27,723 nt of DNA from an uncultured Clostridia bacterium. GTDB lineage: Bacteria; Bacillota; Clostridia; Oscillospirales; Acutalibacteraceae. The notes beneath the pieces were generated by a model. The model was given only the letters and a program-made list of their open reading frames with translations. It was not told where the DNA came from and did not search any database. Below, piece after piece: positions 16,268 to 22,466 of this stretch; position 1 is the stretch's first letter; the number at the start of each line of letters is the position of its first letter. A program made the position numbers and the translations under genes. Where the stretch lies: contig CALCHE010000150.1 in assembly GCA_937901145.1 (NCBI GenBank), forward strand, positions 1-27,723. Reading direction: 5' to 3'.

Positions 16268-17257
16268 TTACTGCGATATATACTCTTCACTCATAGTAAG
16301 CACTAATTCACTGTTATAAAGCGCCTTTATCTCCTCAGGCGTGTTCGTATCTGTCAGATACTCCGTATGCCAGGTCATAAAGTAGTTCCAGGGGGATATT
16401 TTCAAATCCTTCTCTGTGGGATTTTCACCGCATTCGTGAAGGCAAAGCGGCTTGGGAGCATCGGTGACACCTTTCATTTTTCTGTAAAGCTTGTGTACTA
16501 TCTCTATGTCATAGGTATCTGCACCGATAATGTCGCAGTATTCATCACCGACATACCAATCTTTTACATTTTCCATTTTGTGTGAGTAGCCCAGAACCCA
16601 TATGAGATTATCAAGTCCGTGGTAGTTGGTGTATCTGTCGTACATTAACCGCCACAACCTTTTGAAGCATTCGCTTCCTCCGCGGCTCCACCAGAACCAG
16701 TCACCGTCGAATTCGTGGAAGGGTCGCCATAAAACAGGTATGCCTTTTGCTTCAAGCTCCTTCAGCGCCTTGGCACCCTTATCCATTCCTGATACGAGCT
16801 TTTCATATTCCTCGGTGCCTTCCGTAAGAGCCTTTTCCCAGTCGGCTATGTCTGTCTCCTTGCAGTGCTTCCATTCACCGCTGAAATCACTTCCGCAGTG
16901 CCAGCAGATAGTGACGATTCCGCCTTTTTCGTGCCACTCTGTTACTCTCCGATTAACACCGTCGAAATCATCGTTCATATAGTCGAAGCCCTTGATAATG
17001 GGTAGCTTGCCCGAAGCTGAGTAAATATAGTCTGTCTCGTAATCGGGACTGCCCATCCATGTCGATTCCTGCTGACCTGAATAGGTAGTAAACCCCGTCA
17101 CATCGCATATTAAATCATATTCACTCTTTGCACTTTCACTCGCGTTGGGGTTAGATAAAAATGCACCCTCAGTACTGTGTGGCGCAAGATAAACAGCTCC
17201 GCAGATAATACCGATAATCAGCAGGGGGCAGAGTATAAGTAAAATTTTCTTCTTCAT
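16268..17257 (-). CDS. Glycoside hydrolase family 26 (beta-mannanase-like), anchored
   Basis: A 329-residue protein with an N-terminal membrane segment (about 4-25, KILLILCPLLIIGIICGAVYLA), so secreted or anchored outside. The catalytic barrel matches family GH26: WRPFHEFDGDWFWW at 177-190 with acid/base Glu182, and PLCLHECGENP near 270-280 with nucleophile Glu275. TICWHCGSDFSG and IWVLGYSHKMEN complete the usual strands. GH26 enzymes mostly hydrolyse beta-1,4-mannans, with a few acting on mixed glucans or xylans, so mannan is the best guess. Length (about 300 residues of barrel) is normal for a single-domain enzyme, and there is no binding module. AAAGGAG precedes the ATG, and a consensus promoter lies immediately upstream. 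It is the only gene here pointing to plant-fibre degradation. Confidence 0.9.
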   Translation of the reverse strand: MKKKILLILCPLLIIGIICGAVYLAPHSTEGAFLSNPNASESAKSEYDLICDVTGFTTYSGQQESTWMGSPDYETDYIYSASGKLPIIKGFDYMNDDFDGVNRRVTEWHEKGGIVTICWHCGSDFSGEWKHCKETDIADWEKALTEGTEEYEKLVSGMDKGAKALKELEAKGIPVLWRPFHEFDGDWFWWSRGGSECFKRLWRLMYDRYTNYHGLDNLIWVLGYSHKMENVKDWYVGDEYCDIIGADTYDIEIVHKLYRKMKGVTDAPKPLCLHECGENPTEKDLKISPWNYFMTWHTEYLTDTNTPEEIKALYNSELVLTMSEEYISQ

Positions 17258-17278
17258 TTTATCATCTCCTTTTTTTCG

Positions 17279-17307
17279 ATTATATCAATTATTTTTTCTG
17301 CTGTCAA
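17279..17307 (-). promoter_or_regulatory. Consensus promoter for the GH26 gene
   Basis: On the minus strand a perfect TTGACA (17302-17307), 17-base spacer and TATAAT (17279-17284), with TGA before the -10. The start codon is 21 bases further on, so the leader is very short. Confidence 0.9.
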
Positions 17308-17310
17308 TCG

Positions 17311-17372
17311 TAGGGGAGACCATTGGTCGTCCGTTTTGTCAGTGAACGGTATGGGCAGATATTATCCGCACG
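17311..17372. repeat. Pair of short imperfect palindromes (intergenic repeat-like)
   Basis: GACCATTGGTC at 17318-17328 is flanked by AGGGGA and GTCCG, giving a longer imperfect hairpin. GATATTATC at 17358-17366 is flanked by GGGCA and CGCAC. Both share the layout GGG-x-GA...TC-x-CCG/CAC and sit between the GH26 promoter and the htpG terminator. They resemble degenerate copies of short intergenic repeats that I recall from related genomes. Confidence 0.4.
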
Positions 17373-17385
17373 CATATAAAGAACG

Positions 17386-17419
17386 ATAAAAAAACAAAGG
17401 AGCGGTTTCCCACTCCTTT
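17386..17419 (-). terminator. Rho-independent terminator after htpG
   Basis: Read on the minus strand: AAAGGAGTGG, loop GAAA, CCGCTCCTTT (10 pairs, one T-G), then GTTTTTTTAT. A GNRA-type loop and long T run make it strong. It begins 10 bases after the htpG stop. Confidence 0.93.
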
Positions 17420-17429
17420 AAAAACATAT

Positions 17430-19310
17430 TTACATCAGCTCGCAAATCATTTCGCTGAACTCTGCAGGGTTATCGATTGCTCTGCCTGCTATAAGACAGC
17501 TCTGTGCATAGAGAAGCTTTGCGTATTTTGCTGTCTTTTCCTTATCCTCTGCATAAAGCTTTACAAGCTTTTCAGCAATAGGATGCTCGGTACTGATTTC
17601 AAGGATAAGTGTAGCCTTTGCGCCACCCTTAGCACCGGGCATAGCTGAAAGCACCTTTTCCATTTCCAGAGAAAGCATACCTTCAGTAGTGAGACATACA
17701 GGATGATTTTTGAGAGAAGAGGTAAATCTTACCTCGTTAACGCTGTCACCGATGCTTTCCTTAAGGAAGGTGAGAAGCTCTTTTTCATCCTCGTTCTTTT
17801 TGCTTACTGCCTCTTTTTCTTCGTCACTCTGAAGATCTAAGCCTGCAGCACAGATATTTGTGAAGGTCTTACCGTCATATTCTCTGAGCATCTGAATGGC
17901 GAATTCGTCCACATCATCGGTGAAATAGAGGATTTCATATCCTTTGCTCTTTACTGTGTCAGCCTGAGGAAGAAGGTCTATCTTGTCGATAGTCTCACCG
18001 GAAGCGTAGTAGATGGTCTTCTGCTCTTCTCTCATTCTTTCGGTGTATTCTTTGAGAGTGGTGAGCTTCTTTTCGTTTGAGGAGCAGAACATAACGAGGT
18101 CTTTAAGTGTTTCTTTGTTCATACCGTAGTCGGTGTAAAGACCGTATTTAAGCTGAACACCGAAGGCTGAGAAGAATTTCTCATAAGCCTCTCTGTCGCT
18201 TGTGAGCATTTTTGAAAGCTCGTTTTTGATTTTCTTTTCCACGTTTTTAGCGATAACCTTAAGAATGTGGTCCTGCTGTAAAAGCTCTCTTGAAATATTC
18301 AGAGAAAGGTCTGCTGAGTCAACGAGACCCTTTACGAAGCTGAAATAGTCGGGGAGAAGGTCAGCGCACTTGTCCATAATAAGAACGCCGTTTGAGTAAA
18401 GCTGAAGTCCCTTTTCGTAGTCCTTTGAGTAAAAATCGAAGGGAGCGTGAGCGGGGATGTACATCAGCGCATCGTAGGAAATCTGACCCTCAGTTTTAGA
18501 GTGGATAGTTTTAAGCGGAGCCTCGAAATCGTAGAACTTGGACATATAGAAATTATTATAGTCGTCAGCGGTGATTTCATTTTTATTCTTTCTCCACAGG
18601 GGAACCATACTGTTAAGCTGTGTAGCCTCAGTCACGGTTTCGTATTCATCTTCGGTGCCTTCTTTGAGCTGTGTATGGCTCATATCGAGCATAATGGGGT
18701 AACGGATGTAGTCGGAATATCTGGTCACGATGTCCTGAACGCAGTACTGGTCTAAATATTTATCGTAGTTTTCATTTTCGGTGTTTTCTTTGATTTTAAG
18801 AGTGATAACTGTGCCTTCCTCGGCCTTTTCAGCCTCACCGATGGTGTAACCGTCCACGCCTGCAGACTCCCATTTGTATGCCTTGTCCTCACCGAGAGCC
18901 TTACTGATAACCGTAACCTTGTCAGCCACCATAAATGCGGAGTAGAAGCCTACACCGAACTGACCGATGATTTCCACATCGCTGTCCTTTTCCAGGTCGC
19001 TCTTAAAGTCTAAAGAGCCGCTCTTTGCGATGGTGCCAAGATTAGTTTCGAGGTCTTTTTCATTCATACCGCATCCGTTATCACTTATGGTGAGTGTACG
19101 GCTGTCCTTATCTACGGCAAGACAAATCTTATAGTCCTCTCTGGCACTGCCGCTTTCGCCCTGAGAAAGACTGCGATAGTATCTTTTATCGAGAGCGTCA
19201 CTTGCATTTGAGATAAGCTCACGAAGGAAAATATCCTTATGGGTATAGATGGAATTAATCATCATATCCATCAGCTTTTTTGATTCTGCTTTGAACTGTT
19301 TTTTTGCCAT
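17430..19310 (-). CDS. htpG: Molecular chaperone HtpG (Hsp90)
   Basis: A 626-residue cytosolic Hsp90 chaperone that uses ATP to remodel client proteins. The N-terminal GHKL ATPase domain is intact: Glu31 and Asn35 in ELISNASDAL, Asp77 in DNGCGM, GTIAKSGS (92-99) and the lid GQFGVGFYSAF (116-126). The middle domain carries the SREL-type segment NISRELLQQD, whose Arg contacts the ATP gamma-phosphate, and the C-terminal dimerisation domain is complete. Length is typical of bacterial HtpG. It is a single-gene transcript: a consensus promoter, a CIRCE operator just downstream of the -10, a short leader and a strong terminator. This makes control by the heat-shock repressor HrcA very likely, whereas in B. 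subtilis htpG is not in the HrcA regulon. Confidence 0.97.
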   Translation of the reverse strand: MAKKQFKAESKKLMDMMINSIYTHKDIFLRELISNASDALDKRYYRSLSQGESGSAREDYKICLAVDKDSRTLTISDNGCGMNEKDLETNLGTIAKSGSLDFKSDLEKDSDVEIIGQFGVGFYSAFMVADKVTVISKALGEDKAYKWESAGVDGYTIGEAEKAEEGTVITLKIKENTENENYDKYLDQYCVQDIVTRYSDYIRYPIMLDMSHTQLKEGTEDEYETVTEATQLNSMVPLWRKNKNEITADDYNNFYMSKFYDFEAPLKTIHSKTEGQISYDALMYIPAHAPFDFYSKDYEKGLQLYSNGVLIMDKCADLLPDYFSFVKGLVDSADLSLNISRELLQQDHILKVIAKNVEKKIKNELSKMLTSDREAYEKFFSAFGVQLKYGLYTDYGMNKETLKDLVMFCSSNEKKLTTLKEYTERMREEQKTIYYASGETIDKIDLLPQADTVKSKGYEILYFTDDVDEFAIQMLREYDGKTFTNICAAGLDLQSDEEKEAVSKKNEDEKELLTFLKESIGDSVNEVRFTSSLKNHPVCLTTEGMLSLEMEKVLSAMPGAKGGAKATLILEISTEHPIAEKLVKLYAEDKEKTAKYAKLLYAQSCLIAGRAIDNPAEFSEMICELM

Positions 19311-19346
19311 TTTATATTTAACTCCAATCTTGATAAAATAGAAGTT

Positions 19347-19373
19347 TTAGCACTCGCAACATCAGAGTGCTAA
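19347..19373 (-). promoter_or_regulatory. CIRCE operator (HrcA site) of htpG
   Basis: A perfect match to the CIRCE consensus: TTAGCACTC, nine bases, GAGTGCTAA. It lies 5 bases downstream of the htpG -10 box, covering the transcription start, and 37 bases before the start codon. HrcA, the class I heat-shock repressor, binds such sites; hrcA itself is not in this window. Confidence 0.97.
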
Positions 19374-19378
19374 AACTA

Positions 19379-19406
19379 ATTATAGCCATTATTTTACTTT
19401 TGTCAA
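19379..19406 (-). promoter_or_regulatory. htpG promoter
   Basis: On the minus strand TTGACA (19401-19406), a 16-base spacer and TATAAT (19379-19384). Both hexamers are perfect, and the CIRCE operator follows. Confidence 0.93.
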
Positions 19407-19459
19407 GAGGGTAATCCGAAAGCAGGGCATAAAAAAATTAAAAAACTTTTTCATAAAGG

Positions 19460-19488
19460 TTGACAAGTGCAATAAAATAGGTTATAAT
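19460..19488 (+). promoter_or_regulatory. Promoter of tRNA-Thr
   Basis: A perfect TTGACA (19460-19465), 17-base spacer and TATAAT (19483-19488), 25 bases before the tRNA. Consistent with strong constitutive tRNA transcription. Confidence 0.93.
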
Positions 19489-19513
19489 CATTAGGCTTTC
19501 ACAAATAAAGCGT

Positions 19514-19589
19514 GCTGATATAGCTCAGTCGGTAGAGTGCATCCTTGGTAAGGATGAGGTCACCGGTTCAAATCCGGTTATCAGCTCCA
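19514..19589 (+). tRNA. tRNA-Thr (anticodon GGT)
   Basis: A 76-base cloverleaf: acceptor GCTGATA / TATCAGC, D-arm GCTCAGTCGGTAGAGT, anticodon stem CATCC / GGATG around loop TTGGTAA with anticodon GGT (19547-19549), and T-arm CCGG-TTCAAAT-CCGG. The discriminator base is T, and CCA is encoded. It reads ACC and ACT codons. It is a single tRNA gene with its own promoter and terminator. Confidence 0.98.
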
Positions 19590-19627
19590 AAATCCCGTTC
19601 TCGTAAGAGGGCGGGATTTTATTTTTC
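19590..19627 (+). terminator. Terminator after tRNA-Thr
   Basis: Stem AATCCCG / CGGGATT, extended inside by TT-GG wobbles and CTC / GAG around a GTAA loop, followed by TTATTTTTC. Directly downstream of the tRNA CCA. Confidence 0.93.
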
Positions 19628-19654
19628 TTTTATTTTATAATCAGCGACAAGAAA

Positions 19655-19762
19655 GCCTCTCCTGAAAGGTAATTCCACTGTTAGGGGAAATGTCACGAAG
19701 TGACAAAAGGGTGCCAGTCTCCCTGAGGGAAAGGTGGCAGCCGTCAGGCTGACGGAGAGATC
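19655..19762. repeat. Hairpin-rich intergenic repeat, MITE-like
   Basis: About 108 bases with short inverted ends CTCTCC (19657-19662) and GGAGAG (19754-19759), and three internal dyads: TGTCAC-GAAG-TGACA (19691-19705), TGCCA...TGGCA around TCCCTGAGGGA, and CCGTCA-GGC-TGACGG (19741-19755). No reading frame. The pattern resembles small non-coding repeats common between genes in Clostridia. Only one copy is in the window, so its repeat status is an inference. Confidence 0.5.
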
Positions 19763-19766
19763 TTTT

Positions 19767-19815
19767 ACCGCATCCCTGAACTGCAATTTTCAGTAGGGGA
19801 TGCGGTTGTGTTTTT
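19767..19815 (+). terminator. Terminator-like hairpin facing the XRE gene's 3' end
   Basis: ACCGCATCCC (19767-19776) pairs with GGGATGCGGT (19797-19806), with an inner TGAA / TTCA, then TGTGTTTTT. The T run is on the plus strand only, so it would stop rightward transcription from the tRNA side. For the minus-strand XRE gene ending here, the hairpin is followed by A, not T. Confidence 0.7.
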
Positions 19816-20014
19816 ATTCAAGTCCTAATATATAATCTGCCGTCACATTGTAATATTTGCAAAGGGCGATAATATGCCTTACAGGTATTTCGTTTTCTCC
19901 TTTTTCGTATCTTGAATAAACTTGCTGAGTTGTACCGAGATATTCAGCAATTTCCTTTTGAGTTTTATCGTGGTCTTCACGCAGGTCACGGATGATTTCG
20001 GTATAGGTTTTCAT
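19814..20014 (-). CDS. Small XRE-family (Cro/CI-type) helix-turn-helix regulator
   Basis: A 66-residue protein that is essentially one HTH_3 domain: IIRDLREDHDKTQKEIAEYLG forms helices 1-2 (stretch 8-28), TTQQVYSRYEKGEN is the recognition helix and turn, and IPVRHIIALCKYYNVTADYILGL completes helices 4-5. No sensor or dimerisation domain is attached. AAGGAGAT lies 7 bases before the ATG. It is divergent from the DUF6273 secreted-protein gene, and the 171-base gap holds two copies of a dyad that are the obvious candidate binding sites. Autoregulation and control of the neighbour are inferences. Such small regulators also occur in toxin-antitoxin pairs and phages, but no toxin or phage gene is adjacent. 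Confidence 0.9.
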   Translation of the reverse strand: MKTYTEIIRDLREDHDKTQKEIAEYLGTTQQVYSRYEKGENEIPVRHIIALCKYYNVTADYILGLE

Positions 20015-20053
20015 GAATACTATCTCCTTAAATAAGATAGTTAAATTTTATAT

Positions 20054-20096
20054 TACACCATATATGATGTATTGACTTTACACTAAATATGGTGTA
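20054..20096. promoter_or_regulatory. Two-copy dyad operator between the XRE and DUF6273 genes
   Basis: Site 1 is TACACCATATATGATGTA (20054-20071) and site 2 is TACACTAAATATGGTGTA (20079-20096). Each is an 18-base inverted repeat with half-site TACACCATA (8/9 and 7/9 symmetry), and centres are 25 bases apart. Site 1 abuts the -35 box and site 2 fills the -35/-10 spacer of the DUF6273 promoter, so occupancy should block RNA polymerase. The adjacent XRE regulator is the likely ligand. Confidence 0.75.
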
Positions 20097-20100
20097 TAAT
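20072..20100 (+). promoter_or_regulatory. Promoter of the DUF6273 gene
   Basis: TTGACT (20072-20077), a 17-base spacer and TATAAT (20095-20100). Operator site 2 overlaps it almost completely. The leader (about 80 bases) contains a CAGCCA / TGGCTG pairing (about 20112 and 20146) and an AGGAGGAAA ribosome site. Confidence 0.85.
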
Positions 20101-20185
20101 ATTGTCGCAAGACAGCCATGGTTTGCTTTTTAGTGTACGGTTTTGGCTGCTATGCACTTTAGTATTTTTTTAGGAGGAAAACAAA

Positions 20186-21502
20186 ATGGACAAAATTTTT
20201 AAACGAACATGGGTAACATTTATGGTAATACTTATGTTAATTGCATCAGCACCTATAGTTAACATTGCAGGGGTTGACCTTGTAATAACAGCCTCAGCCG
20301 CAAAAATCACATCATACTCACAAGGTGATATTATTGAATTTGGTTGGTATCCGCAAAGTGAAGTAACCGACTCATCTATTATATCGGCTCTTGACTCAGA
20401 TAGTGGGGAATGGTTGTCATATAATTACTACTCTGGAACAGGAAATCTATCAGACGGCAAAATGACCGCTTCAGATTATATGCGATATAAAGATGTACTT
20501 TATTGCTCAGAAAAATACAGAGGTGTAGTTTTCGATTCATACAGACCTTATTTTACAGGTTATACCTCATCAAATTCTTATACATATCAGGACGAAAACG
20601 GATATAAACCAAATACAGTTTACTGGTTTAAATATGAACCTATTAAATGGCGTGTTCTTGACTCAGCAATGGGTATGGTAATGTCAGAAACAATTCTTGA
20701 TTCTCAGCCGTATAATAATTATATACTGTCATCAGGAACGGATGAATATGGTTATATCGCGTATTGGGGCGATTCGTCAAAAACATACTATGCTAACAAT
20801 TATGCAGAAAGCAGTATAAGACAATGGCTTAACAATGACTTTTACAATACGGCGTTTTCTAAAACCCAGCAGAATATAATCAAATCCACAACTATTGATA
20901 ATTCTGCTTACAGTAATGTTTGTTCAGCTTACGATTCGGAAGCAACAAATGATAAAATATATCTTCTTTCTCAGAATGATTCAATTGATACATCTTATGG
21001 TTTTTCAAACAGTTATAGTGAATTTGACATTGAACGTAGGGCACAAGGAAGTGACTATGCCCAAAGTCAGGGACTTTGGATAAACACAAGCGCTTCTTAT
21101 TATGGTAACGTTCTTTGGCTTCTTCGTTCTCCGGGTAACGATTCTCGAGGATGTCGTCGTGTTCACGATTATGGTCAATTAGATTACAACTACAATGTCA
21201 GTAATACTGACAATGGAGTTCGTCCTGCTTTAAATTTCGATTTGACAGCTGAAATCTTTCAATGTGATGTAAAAGACACAGGAAACTCATCGTCGAATGG
21301 TGCTGATGTAGATGAGGAACCCGAAGAACCTACCACGGAAGAACCTATTACACAGGTGCCAGATACAGATGGAGTAGAGAAAGATTGCTCCTGCAACTGC
21401 CACAAATCAGGCTTTTTAGCTTTTATCTGGAAAATTCTTAGATTTTTTTATAAGCTCTTCAAAATCAATCCTGTTTGTTCTTGCGGTATAGCACACTATT
21501 AA
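20186..21502 (+). CDS. Secreted DUF6273 protein with Cys-rich C-terminal tail
   Basis: A 438-residue protein with a long signal peptide (MDKIFKRTW then FMVILMLIASAP, cleavage near ITASA at 35-38). The DUF6273 domain follows (about 45-355): IIEFGWYPQSEVTD at its start, PIKWRVL, SSIRQWLNNDFY, then the signature VLWLLRSPG ... GVRPALNFDL. This domain is common in secreted proteins of gut Clostridia and has no known activity. After an acidic Pro/Glu/Thr linker (about 372-398) comes a tail with Cys401, Cys403, Cys405-His406, an aromatic-hydrophobic segment (FLAFIWKILRFFYKLF), and Cys431-x-Cys433-G-x-x-His437-Tyr438. Nearby rows of sequence are noticeably more AT-rich than neighbouring genes, suggesting separate ancestry. 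It is transcribed alone, apparently under XRE control. Confidence 0.85.
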   Translation: MDKIFKRTWVTFMVILMLIASAPIVNIAGVDLVITASAAKITSYSQGDIIEFGWYPQSEVTDSSIISALDSDSGEWLSYNYYSGTGNLSDGKMTASDYMRYKDVLYCSEKYRGVVFDSYRPYFTGYTSSNSYTYQDENGYKPNTVYWFKYEPIKWRVLDSAMGMVMSETILDSQPYNNYILSSGTDEYGYIAYWGDSSKTYYANNYAESSIRQWLNNDFYNTAFSKTQQNIIKSTTIDNSAYSNVCSAYDSEATNDKIYLLSQNDSIDTSYGFSNSYSEFDIERRAQGSDYAQSQGLWINTSASYYGNVLWLLRSPGNDSRGCRRVHDYGQLDYNYNVSNTDNGVRPALNFDLTAEIFQCDVKDTGNSSSNGADVDEEPEEPTTEEPITQVPDTDGVEKDCSCNCHKSGFLAFIWKILRFFYKLFKINPVCSCGIAHY

Positions 21503-21511
21503 CATCAATAA

Positions 21512-21547
21512 AAGGGGACGGATCAAAACCGTTCCCTTGATTTTTAT
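21512..21547 (+). terminator. Terminator after the DUF6273 gene
   Basis: A 10-pair stem AAGGGGACGG / CCGTTCCCTT with loop ATCAAAA, then GATTTTTATCTT. It starts 10 bases after the stop codon. Confidence 0.93.
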
Positions 21548-21623
21548 CTTGCCGGAAAATATAGCCAAACATAAATCGGCTCTTTACTCGATTAATATTT
21601 TTTAAGATATTTACTGAAAACCG

Positions 21624-21652
21624 ATGACAAATGAAAAAATATATGTTATAAT
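21624..21652 (+). promoter_or_regulatory. Promoter of the YjdF-like gene pair
   Basis: ATGACA (21624-21629), a 17-base spacer and perfect TATAAT (21647-21652) preceded by TGT (extended -10). The start codon is 33 bases further on. Confidence 0.85.
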
Positions 21653-21684
21653 TTCTTGGATTTTGAATTTTACGGAGGAAGACA

Positions 21685-22452
21685 ATGAAAGAGTATATTT
21701 CACGTCTTAAAGACGGCTGTAAATTACATACTTTTATATATTGGTCTTTACTGAGGGTGCTGATGCTCGCTGTAGCAGTTGCAGGCTTTATTTCTGACAG
21801 CTGTTCTCTTACGGCTCAGATACATATGGCAGTCTGCTTTCTTGCCTCATTCCTGTGGGAATTTTCACAGGCGATGCCTGAGGGAAGCCTTCTTCGCTTT
21901 ATGCCCGCATCCATACATACCGCACTGAACACAGGACTTTTCATTTCGTCCTTTTTCGGAGTGTTTCTTAACCTGTATTATCAGTTAAGATTCTTTGATC
22001 CGCTTATGACGGCTCTTTTTGCCTTCTGGTCTGTCCTTTACGGTTATGAGATCGCCTACAGCATGGTTAAAAAGTATCACTTTTCCGCTACCAAGGCTAT
22101 GGTTTTTTATGCGGCATTCGGTGTAAGCTTTATCTTCTTTAATGCCTGCGAGCTTGGTGAGTTTTTCTGCGACCAGATTATCGGTCTTGCCACAGGAGAT
22201 GTGGGAAATGCACAGTTCTGGTCGGTTGCACTGGCTGAAAGCACAGGCAGAGCGGGAAGTCTTATCAATGCTATCAATCCCGAGCGTATACCTCTTATGG
22301 ATATAATGGCGGACATTATCATTCATTTCCTCAGTGCTTTTACGGCTCTAATTTTCATTAATGTATTCCCTTACCGTCTGAGAGGTAGGTACAAATACGA
22401 TATTGATTACGGTAATAATAAAACTAAAACAGCAGACAGTTCTGTTAATTAA
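21685..22452 (+). CDS. YjdF (DUF2238)-like membrane protein, copy 1
   Basis: A 255-residue protein with about six membrane segments. It is a diverged paralogue of the next gene: both begin MK(E/D)YI-x-RLKD, have FLWEF/FVWEF with a following AMP/ATP, GYE-(I/F)-A in the middle, ELGEFFCDQIIGLATG / EIFEFAGDQAIGLTTG, QFWS, and end FPYRLRGRYK / YPYRHRGRFK. The pair resembles the YjdF/DUF2238 family through its E-x-x-EF...D pattern. In this copy the family stretch that reads DSFLHF in copy 2 is DPLMTAL, so a conserved His is lost, and the late D-T-M-G-D is D-I-M-A-D. The function is unknown. A GGAGGAAG site precedes the ATG. Highly charged ends suggest cytosolic termini. Confidence 0.6.
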   Translation: MKEYISRLKDGCKLHTFIYWSLLRVLMLAVAVAGFISDSCSLTAQIHMAVCFLASFLWEFSQAMPEGSLLRFMPASIHTALNTGLFISSFFGVFLNLYYQLRFFDPLMTALFAFWSVLYGYEIAYSMVKKYHFSATKAMVFYAAFGVSFIFFNACELGEFFCDQIIGLATGDVGNAQFWSVALAESTGRAGSLINAINPERIPLMDIMADIIIHFLSAFTALIFINVFPYRLRGRYKYDIDYGNNKTKTADSSVN

Positions 22453-22466
22453 AGGTTGGTTATAAA

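Noticed and set aside
19814..20014. Antitoxin of a toxin-antitoxin pair
   Set aside because: No small toxin gene is adjacent; the divergent neighbour is a secreted 438-residue protein.
19514..21547. Integrative element using the tRNA-Thr 3' end as attachment site
   Set aside because: No integrase gene is present, and I found no second copy of the tRNA 3' end downstream in the window.
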